A stretch of DNA of 64,000 nucleotides, from NCBI GenBank assembly GCA_003833135.1, contig QZLH01000005.1, positions 212,752 to 276,751 on the forward strand, written 5' to 3'. Both the position numbers and the translations under genes were made by a program. This DNA is from Oehlia diaphana. Lineage: Eukaryota; Glomeromycota; Glomeromycetes; Glomerales; Glomeraceae. Shown here piece after piece: positions 10,029-21,234 of this stretch (within the stretch, counting starts at the first letter, position 1; every line of letters begins with the position of its first letter). The notes below the pieces were generated by a model, which was not told where the DNA came from, searched no databases, and was given only the letters and a program-made list of their open reading frames with translations.

Positions 10029-11558
10029 ATGATTACTGAATTGAATATTGATTGTTTAATTAAAATCTTTGAAATATTAGAGAATGATCATAAATCGTTA
10101 CATTCTTGTATTCTTGTGAATAAACTTTGGTGTCAATGCGCTATACCAAAATTATGGAAAAATCCATGGCGAAATGGAGAAAGAATTTCTTCTCAAGTTT
10201 TTTTAATTAAAACTTATATTTCAGCATTTCCAAAAGAATCCAAAGAAATCTTATTAGAAAATGGGTTCGAATTATCATCAATCGAATCTAATAGTAATAA
10301 ACCACATATTTTTAATTATATATCATTATTAAGAAATTTACAAATTTATCATTTGGAATCATCAATACGTTATTGGTTTATTGAAACATTTAATAATAAA
10401 TCAATATCAGAATATAATAAATTATCAGAATATAAATTAAAATTATTAATTAAAGAATTTTTTAAATTTATATTTACACAATCACCTAATTTATATACAT
10501 TAAATGCTACATCAACTTATGGTAGTTATGATCTTTTAACTGATACTATTGAAAATATTCCTCAAGCAAAAAAATGTCTTTCAATGATAACAAAATTTCA
10601 ATGTTATAAAACTATATCAATTGAAGGAAAATTATATCCAGCAATTTCAAAAATATGTCAAAATATTAAAAGATTACATGTTGGACAAGTAGAAATTTCA
10701 AAAGATTTAATTTTATTAATTAATTCTCAAAAAGATCTTAAAGAAATTATTATTGAAAAACATTTTGGTATGAAATTAAATAATAATCCACCATCATTAA
10801 ATTCTAAAGAAAATGAAATTTGTTCTTTAAATTTAAAAAAATCACCATCTACAATTTATTTAGAATTTAAAGCTATATATTTTACTATGCAATTATTACC
10901 AAAATTTGAAAATTTAAGAGAATTAAAAGTTAAAGCTAATGGTAGTGGAATTTATTCAAGGGAACAATTAGAACCTTTATTAAATGCTTCATTAAAAAAA
11001 TTGGAAATATTTTATTGGAAATGTAAACATTCAATTTATTTGGAAATTTTTTCAAAATTTTTATTATTAAATGGACAAAATCTTAATAAAATTACTATTG
11101 GAGCGAGATTATTTATAGATATAAATAATTCGGGATTATTATTAAATTCAATAGCAATTACTTGTTTTAATTTACAATATTATGAAGGTCCTATAATGGA
11201 AGATAATATTTTTGAATTTAGAAAATTATTGGAATTTTGTAAAAATTTAAAAACTTTACGTCTTTGTCCTACTAGAGAATATCGTGAAAGTTTATGGGAT
11301 GTACCAAAACAAATATATTTTGATGATTTATTAGATGTAATAACTTTCGTTTCTCCAAGATCTTTAAAAGAATTAAGATTGGTTGATACGTGGACAATCT
11401 CTTTAGAACCTTTTAAAAATTTTTTGTTTAGTAGGAAAAAATTAGAAATTCCTATTGAATTTTATTGTAATCCTTCTATTATAGTTTTAACTGAAGAAAT
11501 TTGTATTGAATATCAAAATAATAATATTCTTAAATTTATTAAATTTAATAAAGAATAA
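10029..11558 (+). CDS. F-box protein, subfamily 1 (509 aa)
   Basis: Predicted substrate receptor of an SCF ubiquitin ligase: the F-box would bind Skp1 and the rest would recruit a target. The F-box is at residues 3-45 (LNIDCLIKIFEIL ... SLHSCILVNKLWC ... IPKLWKNPW). The remaining 450 residues are Leu/Asn/Lys-rich with irregular leucine-rich-like periods, as usual in Glomeromycotina F-box proteins. I start at the ATG at 10029: an upstream in-frame ATG at 9939 would add only a Phe/Leu tract translated from T runs, ahead of the conserved ITELNIDCL start. Single exon. It lies tail to tail with a paralog at 11584, 25 bp away; both share the order F-box, ESKE motif, FNY motif and a C-terminal LRR-like part. 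Target unknown. Confidence 0.85.
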   Translation: MITELNIDCLIKIFEILENDHKSLHSCILVNKLWCQCAIPKLWKNPWRNGERISSQVFLIKTYISAFPKESKEILLENGFELSSIESNSNKPHIFNYISLLRNLQIYHLESSIRYWFIETFNNKSISEYNKLSEYKLKLLIKEFFKFIFTQSPNLYTLNATSTYGSYDLLTDTIENIPQAKKCLSMITKFQCYKTISIEGKLYPAISKICQNIKRLHVGQVEISKDLILLINSQKDLKEIIIEKHFGMKLNNNPPSLNSKENEICSLNLKKSPSTIYLEFKAIYFTMQLLPKFENLRELKVKANGSGIYSREQLEPLLNASLKKLEIFYWKCKHSIYLEIFSKFLLLNGQNLNKITIGARLFIDINNSGLLLNSIAITCFNLQYYEGPIMEDNIFEFRKLLEFCKNLKTLRLCPTREYRESLWDVPKQIYFDDLLDVITFVSPRSLKELRLVDTWTISLEPFKNFLFSRKKLEIPIEFYCNPSIIVLTEEICIEYQNNNILKFIKFNKE

Positions 11559-11583
11559 TAATAAATTATTATTTTTTTTTTTT

Positions 11584-13161
11584 TTATTGACCAAATTCAA
11601 AATCAATGATTTCTTTTAATATACCTAAATCTATAAATTTATTTGCAATATATTTAAAATTTTGATCCTTTAAAATATTTGGATCAAAAGAAAATTTAAA
11701 TTTCTTTTTTTGCATTTCTTCGAATTTTTTCATCAACCTTTCAAATTGAAGAAAACTAAAGTTCCAACTATAAACTATTGTTAATTCAGATAATCTAATA
11801 TTTTTTTGTTGATTAATTAATACACTCATTAATTCATCAAAACATTCTTTCTTTTGTGGTCCATAACATTTTTTTCTTGATGGATGTAAAGTTAAACTTT
11901 GTAATTCTTTACAATTTTTTATCATATTTGTTAATTCTAAAATATTTTCTTTCAAGATCGGTCCCGAGAATGATCTTAAATTTATACAATGATTTGCTAT
12001 ACTATTAATTAATTTTCCGGCATTCTCTGGATCAGAAATCATGAATCCTTTAATAGTAATATATCTTAAATTTTTTCCGTTATTTCTAAAAAAATTTGGA
12101 AATAAATCTAAATAAATATAATGTGTTGAATACCAAAAGAATGTTTGTAAATGATTTAAGGAAACAAGAGCTAAAGGTAATAATTCTTCCCTAGTATATC
12201 TCATTCCACCACATATTCTAATATTTAATTCTTTTAAATTTTCAAAATATGATAAATTCTTTGATTGAAAATAAATTCCTTTAATTATTAACGTTTCAAT
12301 TGAAGAAGATTGGTTAATTAATGATGTACCTATAATATTATTTGTTAATGATAATGGTGGATGTCTTAAACTTGGATGTTTGTGAAACCCAATTTCTTTT
12401 AAATTTTTTTGTACATTAATTAAATTCGCTAATTCTTCTGTGATCATATAACGTTCTATATGTATTCTTATAAGGTTTGGACTTATATTAGAAAGTAGTG
12501 AATATAATTTTGGCATCGTTCCACTACATTTAAAATATCTTAAATTTGCCAAACAATCCATCGCTCGTGTTGATTGTTCAATAGAATTTGTTAAAGAAGA
12601 AATGCTACTATCCCGACAAGCCGAAACATTCAAATTTAATATATTAGTTGATTGATTAAAAAAATTGACTAATAATTCTTCAAAAATATATTTATAATTT
12701 CTCAAGGAAATTTTTGTTACATCATCATCCATTTGTTGATGTTGTTGATGTTGTTGTCGTTGTAGTTGTCGTTGAGATGATAATAAATAATGAAACCATG
12801 ATTCTAATGTTATTTCTAAATGAAATAAATTTAAATTTTTTAAATATATTGCATAATTAAAAATTGTTTCTCTCATTAATATTTCGTTAGGTATAATAAT
12901 AATTTCATTTTCTTTTAATTTTTCTTTTGATTCTTTAGAAAATGTTGAAATAAATGTGTTGATAATTGTATAAGCAACACATTCACGATTTTTTCTATAA
13001 TTCCATGGATTCTTCCATAATATCTTTATCGCTATTGAACACCATTGTCGATTGACTAAAATACAAGAATGTAAAGTACATGATCTTGATGTCGTTACTT
13101 GATCTGATTCCAAAATTTCAAATATTTCCGTCAAACAATCCGCGTTCAATTTTGACGCCAT
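11584..13161 (-). CDS. F-box protein, subfamily 1, with Gln/His tract (525 aa)
   Basis: Predicted SCF substrate receptor and a paralog of the convergent gene at 10029. The F-box is at residues 4-53 (LNADCLTEIFEIL ... LHSCILVNRQWC ... IKILWKNPW). Compared with its neighbour it carries an extra TTSRSCT insert in the F-box linker and a Gln-rich tract at 130-143 (QRQLQRQQHQQHQQ), probably from a slipping CAA/CAC repeat. The rest shows leucine-rich-like repeats (NLIRIHI, NLKEIGF, NLKELNI, ELQSLTL). Single exon; the ATG start is followed directly by the F-box. The tail-to-tail arrangement with a paralog suggests an inverted local duplication. Confidence 0.85.
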   Translation of the reverse strand: MASKLNADCLTEIFEILESDQVTTSRSCTLHSCILVNRQWCSIAIKILWKNPWNYRKNRECVAYTIINTFISTFSKESKEKLKENEIIIIPNEILMRETIFNYAIYLKNLNLFHLEITLESWFHYLLSSQRQLQRQQHQQHQQMDDDVTKISLRNYKYIFEELLVNFFNQSTNILNLNVSACRDSSISSLTNSIEQSTRAMDCLANLRYFKCSGTMPKLYSLLSNISPNLIRIHIERYMITEELANLINVQKNLKEIGFHKHPSLRHPPLSLTNNIIGTSLINQSSSIETLIIKGIYFQSKNLSYFENLKELNIRICGGMRYTREELLPLALVSLNHLQTFFWYSTHYIYLDLFPNFFRNNGKNLRYITIKGFMISDPENAGKLINSIANHCINLRSFSGPILKENILELTNMIKNCKELQSLTLHPSRKKCYGPQKKECFDELMSVLINQQKNIRLSELTIVYSWNFSFLQFERLMKKFEEMQKKKFKFSFDPNILKDQNFKYIANKFIDLGILKEIIDFEFGQ

Positions 13162-14718
13162 TATACAAAATTACTAAAAATATTTTAAGAATTAATTAAT
13201 TTATTTATTCCCATTTTTTAGAAGACATTATAATAATTTACTCTTATATTAATTATAAATAATTTTTCGATAAAAATCAAACAAATTCTTTAAAATGTTA
13301 ACTTATTAAATTAATTACCTTCAACTTTTCTCTTTTTCTCGCGTTTATGATAAAAAAAGTGTCTGAATTTCTTATTGTAATAGATTATAACTTTATGATA
13401 TATGTATCATATTTTACGTTAATTTACGGAATAAAAAGTTATAAATAAAAAAAAAAAGATAAATAAAAAAAGTCAATTCATAAAGAAAGAAAAGAAAAGA
13501 AGAAATTAAAAACTTTGTGTAAGTCCGGTTAACTTACAAAAAGATTTTAAGATATAAAAAATTTTTTTTTTTTTTACGAAATTTATAGTTTCGATTTGTC
13601 GATCGGGAATCAATACTAATTAATATATTTGTGTATGCTATTATACCCAAATTACCCAATGATTATTTATTATTTTTACATAATGGTTACACGATGAATC
13701 TTATTAATCGCTAACATATATTTAAACTTTCAATCTGTCCTCAGGTATATCACCATCTTCCTTACAGATTTCGTAATAGATTTCTAGTATATTAAAATAA
13801 TAATAAGTTTGTTACAGTTTATCCTTATAACCATATTAATTCATGATCCGAGGGTCGGTGAATCACTGTCAAAATATGTAATGTAGATCTCTTTATTTTC
13901 TGTCCTTAGGTAATTATTTTCATTAAATGAATTCAAAATATTTGTCTAAAAATAAATAAATATTTCCAACTTTCTTCAAGATTTTTATTACCTTTATTCG
14001 ACATAATTTCACATTCCCATTTTTTGCATCATATGATCACGAATCAATTAATATTGTTGTTAAAAATATCATCGGTTAAATAATAAATACTGTACCTTTT
14101 GGAATTTTGGGCACGCTAATTAACAATCGGCCGATATATTTTCCAGATATTATTAACTTATGTTATTTTATAATGATATAAGACTTGCCAATTTAATCAT
14201 TGTACTTATTTTAATCTACTAATCCAAAATTGGACTTATCAAATAAGATCCCTTAAATCCTTACACAAATTGAATCACAAAAATTATTAAAAAAATGCAT
14301 GGGGGAAATTCTGTTAAACAAACCGGAAATAAATAATTCTTGAGAATTTATGATTTGTGCATTTTTTTTTCTTTTGTTGACACAAGAGTGTGTTACCTGA
14401 ATTTAAATAAAATAATTTTTTCCCGACCCTATTTTAATCATTTTATTGGCTTGAATTTTTTTGATTCAGAGTTCGAAGAATTGAGGGGGAAGGAGATCTA
14501 ATTTTGGAAGATAATACGGTGACAATCCAGACGCCAAATTAATGAAAATCAATAAGCAGTCCAAAATTGGATAACTAATAAACAAATAAATAAGCCCTTA
14601 GAATCTCACAAAATTTATCTCGTGGCTTTCGAATCTTTTTTAAATTCTCTCTCTCTATTTCTCTCTTTTTTTTTTACTTTTTAAATGCTAATTAATTTTA
14701 ATAATAATTTTTTTGATA
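13162..14718. other. Intergenic region, nothing supported
   Basis: Promoter space of two divergent F-box genes. It is AT-rich, with a pyrimidine-rich CTCTCT/TTTTT tract at about 14645-14680 just upstream of the next gene. I see no coding region, RNA gene or clear repeat. Confidence 0.6.
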
Positions 14719-16173
14719 ATGCCAACAATTTGTTTTATTATAAAAGTAATAATAAATTTTTACAATCATAAAACTAAAGAATCAAAATTAAATGAAAAGT
14801 TACATGATAGACAGATAGTGTTACCTTCAGAGTGTATGCAAAAAATATTTAAATATACGATACAAATTTCAAATAAGAAAAACCTTTTTAAATTACTTTT
14901 AGTAAATAAATATTGGTGTGAAAATGTGATACCAATTTTATGGAATAATCCATTTAGAGATTTATTTCCTCCTTCTATATTACGACATACACCATCAAGA
15001 GATCCAAGAATTTGTTATAATTTATTAAGAACTTATATTTCTTGTCTTGATAATGATGAATATTATTTATTATTTTCTAAATTAAATCCTTCATTGCATC
15101 CATTCGATATGGAAATTCCTAATTCATTTAAAACATTATATAATTATCCTAATTATTTAAAAGAATTATCATATAGTGATTTAGAGAATACTATTTATAC
15201 ATCATTTATGATAAATTTAAAAAATTCAAATTCTAAAAATTCCAATTTTCAACAAGAAAAATATCAAGCATTTTCAATAGCTTCATCATTATGTAAATTA
15301 TTTTTACAAAATTCCACTCAATTAAAATTTCTTTTATTTAATTCTTCTTCAACATGCAACGATAGTATTATGGATATACCAAATATTAAAAGATATAATA
15401 ATATTACTATTAAACCAGTATTATCAAATATAACAAAATTTCAATTTAAAGATATTAAAATTAGATCAAATAATATTTTAACTTTATTAAATTCTATTTC
15501 AATTTATTCTACAAAAATCAATCATTTAGATTTTAAAATTGATTCAAAAGATTATAATAATGATTTGATTCAATCTATATCAAATATTATAAAATCACAA
15601 AAACAATTATTTGAATTTAATATTTCAAATTTAAAAGATAATTTTTCTGAATCAATATTTTTATCTTTATTTTCTCATCATAAATCTACTTTATTTTCTT
15701 TAAAATTACAAAATATTCATTTTACAAAACTTTCTTTAAGTATTTTACCAAATTTTATTAATTTAAAAAATCTTTATTTATTTAATTGTAACGGTTTTAA
15801 TAATATGGATATTACTAATGATTTTAGAAATTTTAATTTAAGAAGATTACAAATTTTTAGTGAAAATGATAATGATGTTGAGACAAGAAATTTATTATTA
15901 CAATTACTTAAACAATCTGGTTCTTCATTAAGTCAATTAGGAATTGATTTGGTTTGTAATAAGGAAAATATTGATATTATATTAAATTATTGTCCTAATA
16001 TTATTGTATTATTTATTATGAATAATGATTTAATGGAATGGAGAGAAAAATTCAATACTCATTCTAAAAAGGTTTTTATAAAAAATTTAAATATAAAACG
16101 TATTATTACTACAAAATCTACTACATCTAAACCATCTAATAATAATAATAATAGATATTGTAAGGAATTTTAG
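14719..16173 (+). CDS. F-box protein, subfamily 2 (484 aa)
   Basis: Predicted SCF substrate receptor. The F-box is at residues 34-80 (IVLPSECMQKIF ... KLLLVNKYWCENVIPILWNNPFRDL). A hydrophobic N-terminal stretch (MPTICFIIKVIINFY) precedes it, a feature also present in the paralog at 29058. The C-terminal part has repeated Leu/Ile/Asn segments of LRR-like spacing (LSNITKFQF, INHLDFKI, LFEFNISNL, LFSLKLQNIHF, LKNLYLFNCNGF). It ends in a Ser/Thr and Asn-rich tail encoded partly by an AAT repeat. Single exon; I use the ATG at 14719. It is the nearest relative, by the SECMQKIF and VNKYWC words, of the genes at 17560 and 29058. Confidence 0.83.
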   Translation: MPTICFIIKVIINFYNHKTKESKLNEKLHDRQIVLPSECMQKIFKYTIQISNKKNLFKLLLVNKYWCENVIPILWNNPFRDLFPPSILRHTPSRDPRICYNLLRTYISCLDNDEYYLLFSKLNPSLHPFDMEIPNSFKTLYNYPNYLKELSYSDLENTIYTSFMINLKNSNSKNSNFQQEKYQAFSIASSLCKLFLQNSTQLKFLLFNSSSTCNDSIMDIPNIKRYNNITIKPVLSNITKFQFKDIKIRSNNILTLLNSISIYSTKINHLDFKIDSKDYNNDLIQSISNIIKSQKQLFEFNISNLKDNFSESIFLSLFSHHKSTLFSLKLQNIHFTKLSLSILPNFINLKNLYLFNCNGFNNMDITNDFRNFNLRRLQIFSENDNDVETRNLLLQLLKQSGSSLSQLGIDLVCNKENIDIILNYCPNIIVLFIMNNDLMEWREKFNTHSKKVFIKNLNIKRIITTKSTTSKPSNNNNNRYCKEF

Positions 16174-16361
16174 ATATTATTAAAATATGTATTTTTATAT
16201 ATATATATATTAATAATAAAATACTTTTTTTTTTTATTTTATAAAATGCACTCTCTTTAATACAGATATTTGATGTCCCTCCATAATATTATAAGCGATG
16301 CCTAATCGTTTCGTGAAGCTGGAAACTCATCGACACGCCACCTGAGTTGGTATCAACATTT

Positions 16362-16570
16362 GAATGTTTCTACGTAAAGTAGAATTTTTTGTTCTGGCCA
16401 TGGACCGCAACTCCTCTAATTTCGGTTTATGAATGTTTCTACGTAAAATAGAATTTTTTGTTCTAGTCATGGACCGCAACTCCTCTAAATTTCGGTTTTT
16501 GAATGTTTCTACGTAAAGTAGAATTTTTTGTTTTGGCTATGGACTGCAACTCCTCTAAATTTCGGTTTAT
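16362..16570. repeat. Three tandem copies of a 69-70 bp unit
   Basis: Units at 16362-16430, 16431-16500 and 16501-16570 begin GAATGTTTCTACGTAAA and end TTTCGGTTT(A/T)T, with only a few differences. The inner part reads TTTTTTGTTCTGGCCATGGA and CTGCAACTCCTCTAA in variants. It is not obviously coding; a short open frame crosses it on both strands only because the unit length allows it. It lies 190 bp after an F-box gene stop codon. Confidence 0.85.
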
Positions 16571-17559
16571 TGAGAATACATACGGAAGTGAATTATTTCT
16601 TAACTTGTCGTTAATATTTCTTAATTGGCCCAAAACTTGGGAGTTAAGTTTCATTCGTGTGGTTCATGGTGCTTGTAGCATTATGGTCAATAATGAAAGG
16701 TCAATTAACAGTGAAGGTTTAAAAAAAAATATTTATTATGATGGAGACAGTGTGAACGAACATTCAAAGAAAATATAATTAAAAATGATTAAACATGCAG
16801 AAATGTGGCTTGAAATGCGCAGTACTACCCCTCGTTTCCTCGCCCATAATGACGAAAACTCTGGACAACGCAATTAAATTATGAAATATTTAATATTTTT
16901 CTTACGCTTATTGGCATCACGGAAGAAAAATACCACTACAAAGTTCGTCAAATTATCTGAATGTTTGAATGTTAAGAAAGAATGCGATTTTATCAATGAA
17001 TGAACGAGTATTTATTGGATATTATCAATGTATTCTTATAGCTGCTGTGTCTAAATCGGAATCTGAAATTAGTCTACTCAACAATTTTATTTTACGAGTT
17101 CCGTTATTCATCAAATGGGAACTATAATTAAGTGCACTAAATAAACGATTTATTTAATTTAAAACATAAATGAACTCGTACGGTTTGCATAATTTATTAA
17201 TTATTTACATCAAACTAATATTATTATTATCTAAACTAAGCTTATTTTTATTTGTATGTAAAATTATCATAAAGTAATTATAAACAATTAATTCAGCAAA
17301 AAATTTTTAATTTTTTGCTTCAACATATATAAAGATTTTTAAAATGTTTGTCGACTTTAAAGTTAATGATTTTGCCAATGAAATGTTTTCAGATTTTCCC
17401 GTCGTAAAATGTGAATTCGAAATAATTCATCGTTCGTTGTAAAAAAAAAAGTTATTCGAGTAAATGTATGAATATACATTCATAACTCTATTGTAATTCG
17501 TCGCATTTTTTCTTTGAAAAAAGATCAAAGGAGTCTTTGTTATATATATATATATATAT
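16571..17559. other. Intergenic region between convergent F-box genes
   Basis: Just after the tandem repeat, an open frame of about 50 codons (to 16778) could be a gene remnant; I do not recognise it. The remainder is AT-rich, with a TA microsatellite at about 17541-17560 abutting the next gene's stop codon. Confidence 0.5.
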
Positions 17560-18909
17560 TCAAAGAACTGAAATTTTTCTATGAGAGTAAGCAGATTTAA
17601 TAGCATTTTTCCAGGATTCTTCCATTTTTTTTAATTCTCCATAATCACAATATTTTTCAGTCTTATCAACACAAATATTTAAATAGATTTCGTTAACTTG
17701 AGGACAAAAACTTAATAATTTATCAGCAATTTCTAAATCGTAAATACTGAGACCAAGAGATTTTAAGTTTTTACCAAATTTTTTTAACAAAGGTAAAGTA
17801 ATATCTTGCTGACGTGAATTAATAACTAATTTACTAAGAAGGAAATGAGAATAAAGAATTTCATTCGAAAGACCTTCACAATTATCCAATATAAGTGAAT
17901 TTAAATTATTAAATTGTGAAATTAAACTTATACTAGATTCCGTAAATTGAACATGAGATAGACGTAAAGAAACTAAATTCATAGTATGATTCTTTAATGA
18001 GAGAATGATTGGTTCTATCCCATCTTTGTTGATATGTTCAATAGAAAAATGTTTTAAATAATTTTGTGATTTAATAATATCGACAATAACTCTTCTAACT
18101 TCGATATTATAATCAGAAGATTTTAATTTAAATTCAAGAAAATTAATGTGAGTGCAAAAATTTGAAACAATTTTTAAAAATTTCAAAACATTTTGCGTAA
18201 TAGGATCAGAATAAGTAAAAGAAAATCGAGTAATTTGAGAGAAAACGGGACGTTTGTTTTCAATTTCAGTGAAATTAGGAATATCTAATTCTGGAAAATT
18301 CTTTTCAAAGTATAAAGAATTTAAATTAGATTTTTGAAAAAATAATTTACATAAAGAAGTAGAAATCAAATGAATCTGAGGGTAAAAAGAATCATGAGAT
18401 AAACCATTTGTATGCCAACGTTGAAGGTAAGAAAAAATGACTAATTCTAAATCACTATAAGAAAATTCTTGTAGATAACGAGAATAATTAAATAAAGCTT
18501 GTTGAAATTGAGGAATATTAATACGATATTGAGATAATTGAGAAGCCAATAATAAATTATCTTGTTCAGATAAACAAGAAAATAACGTGGATAATAATTT
18601 ATTATTCGATTGTTGATAAGTTCGAAGAATATGATTTTTAGAACTTTTATTAGGCTGAGAATAATACTCTTTGGAAAAACGTTTAAACGGATGTTCCCAA
18701 AGAAGAGGTATTATATTTCTGCACCAATATCTATTAACTAAAAGAGCGGGATAAATTCCTTCTTCCTGTAATTGAATATAATAAAAAATTTGTTGCATGC
18801 ATTCAATCGGAATATCAGAAATTGTTGTCTTTCTCCGTTTTTTTTTATTGATCGGTCTATTAATAAGAAGGTCACGAGCGGTCTTGAACAAAAGACAATA
18901 AGAAGGCAT
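17560..18909 (-). CDS. F-box protein, subfamily 2 (449 aa)
   Basis: Predicted SCF substrate receptor. A basic N-terminus (NKKKRRK, 21-27) precedes the F-box at 31-76 (ISDIPIECMQQIFYYI ... PALLVNRYWCRNIIPLLWEHPF). After a Gln/Ser/Tyr-rich middle part, LRR-like segments follow (INFLEFKL, LKHFSIEHI, LVSLRLSHVQF, LNSLILDNCEGL, LKSLGLSIY). Single exon, ATG at 18909. It is convergent with the paralog at 14719 and close to that at 29058; all three share the spacing from F-box to the LF.YPxYLxE.SxxDLE block. Upstream lies a low-complexity promoter-like block (19058-19154) that is also found before the PPR gene. Confidence 0.85.
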   Translation of the reverse strand: MPSYCLLFKTARDLLINRPINKKKRRKTTISDIPIECMQQIFYYIQLQEEGIYPALLVNRYWCRNIIPLLWEHPFKRFSKEYYSQPNKSSKNHILRTYQQSNNKLLSTLFSCLSEQDNLLLASQLSQYRINIPQFQQALFNYSRYLQEFSYSDLELVIFSYLQRWHTNGLSHDSFYPQIHLISTSLCKLFFQKSNLNSLYFEKNFPELDIPNFTEIENKRPVFSQITRFSFTYSDPITQNVLKFLKIVSNFCTHINFLEFKLKSSDYNIEVRRVIVDIIKSQNYLKHFSIEHINKDGIEPIILSLKNHTMNLVSLRLSHVQFTESSISLISQFNNLNSLILDNCEGLSNEILYSHFLLSKLVINSRQQDITLPLLKKFGKNLKSLGLSIYDLEIADKLLSFCPQVNEIYLNICVDKTEKYCDYGELKKMEESWKNAIKSAYSHRKISVL

Positions 18910-19039
18910 ATTTATATATATGTATATGTATATTTATATATTTATTTATATATTATTTATCTTACGATCGAAAGAAATTCATAACTCGAAAAAAAAAAAA
19001 TTCTTTCTTTCTTTTTTTTTTTTTTTTTTTTAAAAGGAA

Positions 19040-19057
<18 letters not shown>

Positions 19058-19074
<17 letters not shown>

Positions 19075-19154
19075 TTTAAAAAAATTTTTAAATTAGAAAG
19101 TTTTTAAACTGGGGAAAAAAAAAAAAAAAATTTTTTTTTATATAAGGAAAAAAA
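19058..19154 (-). repeat. Copy 2 of the dispersed low-complexity block
   Basis: Nearly identical to 9653-9752: same T/A runs, same core AAATTAGAAAGTTTTTAA, same ATATAAGGAAAAAAA end. It stops at the assembly gap, so its full length is unknown. It lies 150-245 bp upstream of the minus-strand F-box start. Confidence 0.55.
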
Positions 19155-19716
19155 NNNNNNNNNNNNNNNNNNNNNNNNNNNNNNNNNNNNNNNNNNNNNN
19201 NNNNNNNNNNNNNNNNNNNNNNNNNNNNNNNNNNNNNNNNNNNNNNNNNNNNNNNNNNNNNNNNNNNNNNNNNNNNNNNNNNNNNNNNNNNNNNNNNNNN
19301 NNNNNNNNNNNNNNNNNNNNNNNNNNNNNNNNNNNNNNNNNNNNNNNNNNNNNNNNNNNNNNNNNNNNNNNNNNNNNNNNNNNNNNNNNNNNNNNNNNNN
19401 NNNNNNNNNNNNNNNNNNNNNNNNNNNNNNNNNNNNNNNNNNNNNNNNNNNNNNNNNNNNNNNNNNNNNNNNNNNNNNNNNNNNNNNNNNNNNNNNNNNN
19501 NNNNNNNNNNNNNNNNNNNNNNNNNNNNNNNNNNNNNNNNNNNNNNNNNNNNNNNNNNNNNNNNNNNNNNNNNNNNNNNNNNNNNNNNNNNNNNNNNNNN
19601 NNNNNNNNNNNNNNNNNNNNNNNNNNNNNNNNNNNNNNNNNNNNNNNNNNNNNNNNNNNNNNNNNNNNNNNNNNNNNNNNNNNNNNNNNNNNNNNNNNNN
19701 NNNNNNNNNNNNNNNN
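19155..19716. other. Assembly gap, 562 N
   Basis: A run of 562 undetermined bases, flanked on both sides by A/T homopolymers that probably broke the assembly. Any frame crossing it is meaningless. Confidence 0.99.
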
Positions 19717-19742
19717 AAAAAATTTTCAACCCGAAAAAAAAA

Positions 19743-19774
<32 letters not shown>

Positions 19775-21234
19775 GAAAAGGAAAATTTATGATTTTATAT
19801 AGAATTTAAGAAAAGTCTTTATGTTTACATTTACGTCTTTGTGATTTCTAAAAATACCCCTTATTAAACGTGCTACGGAATCTTATCTTTTTTTAGAAAA
19901 CGAGGAACATCATTATTAATTTGATTAAAAATTGTTAAATTACTATATTTGATTTAATCAATACCATCGTGAGAAAGATTGTTTTTCCGACCATTTCCCA
20001 TTTTACAAATAAACTGCTATATTAGAGTATAAGTCTTCCATTATTCACATAATGAATGCTTTGAAGCCAATGAATGATCAACCTAAAGCAATTCATATAT
20101 AACGGAAATAATAATGTTATTTTACGCACGTAATTAATTATACTACTTAAACATGGTTTAGCTGTCTTTCGATTGTTGATTCAACAGCATTCATACTTAT
20201 ATTTATTACCTGTTCTGTTCAAATACTGGTTACTTTCAAATTCTTCTTTTAGAGTGAAAATAATAAAGTGTTGAAAGTTAACATAAATTACGATTATTAA
20301 TGCAAAATCAACATATTTTTTCATATGGTGATAGAATTTGATGCAATATACTTAAAATATATTTGATTTAAGCCTTTTAATGTAGTCGCGATAGAGATAA
20401 AAATAGATTTATACTCAACATATATGCGGTTAGATCTTTCCTGATTTATATAAAGTCTATAAATACTCCTTATTTTGTGTTCATCATAAAGTCGTCCTTT
20501 CTTAATATCGATGTAACTGGTCGCAAAACTAAATGTTTTATTTTTCGAACAAATTTTCCTTATAGCATATATTGAGACCTTCATGAAATCAATTCAGGTT
20601 TATAATATAATTATGTGAAGGGAAATTATATATTTTTTTAAAAAAAAACCATTAATTCATTGATGTGATTTCACGTAATTATTATGAATAAATAGTATCA
20701 TAATAGCTCAAATGATTTTTTGTAAACTTATTTTCTTTTTATCATCGTATTAGATTTTGAAATTTCTTAAAAGAAATATCTGATGAGTGATTAATTTACT
20801 TTAAAAAGATAAATCTTTCTTGTTCTTTTCAGGTATTATCAAAAGAAAATACGTTTGGTCTCGTTTAATACGAGCTTTATTATAGATCAACTCTGTGCCA
20901 CAGTAAACCTTTGAAGATATTAAGTTGCGAATAATAATGAATTCGAAGAAAGAATGGGTTCGGCTTTTCTTATAAGACTTGAAATTTTTTTCAATTATTT
21001 CCAGTATCTATAGTTTTTTATATAAAGGTCAAAAAATTACACTTTATTGATAGTAAAATCAGTATAACGCACTTTATAGAACAATATCTCGTATCCTTAT
21101 TGAGGTTAAAAGAAAAAATAAACTAAATATAAAATAGTAATCAATAATAATAAATTTTTTTTTTTTTGCAATATAAAAAGTAAAAAATAAGTAAATAATT
21201 TATAATAATACTATCAGAAACGTCAAGTCTAACT
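19717..21234. other. Intergenic region, nothing firmly supported
   Basis: AT-rich. A minus-strand open frame of 87 codons (20321-20584) has no domain I recognise and no support beyond its length. No RNA gene or clear repeat was seen. Confidence 0.5.

Noticed and set aside
19088..19729. Open frame across the N gap
   Set aside because: Produced by undetermined bases; not a gene.
20321..20584. 87-codon minus-strand frame
   Set aside because: No recognisable domain, no codon signal and no paralog in the window; likely chance in AT-rich DNA, though I cannot exclude a small gene.
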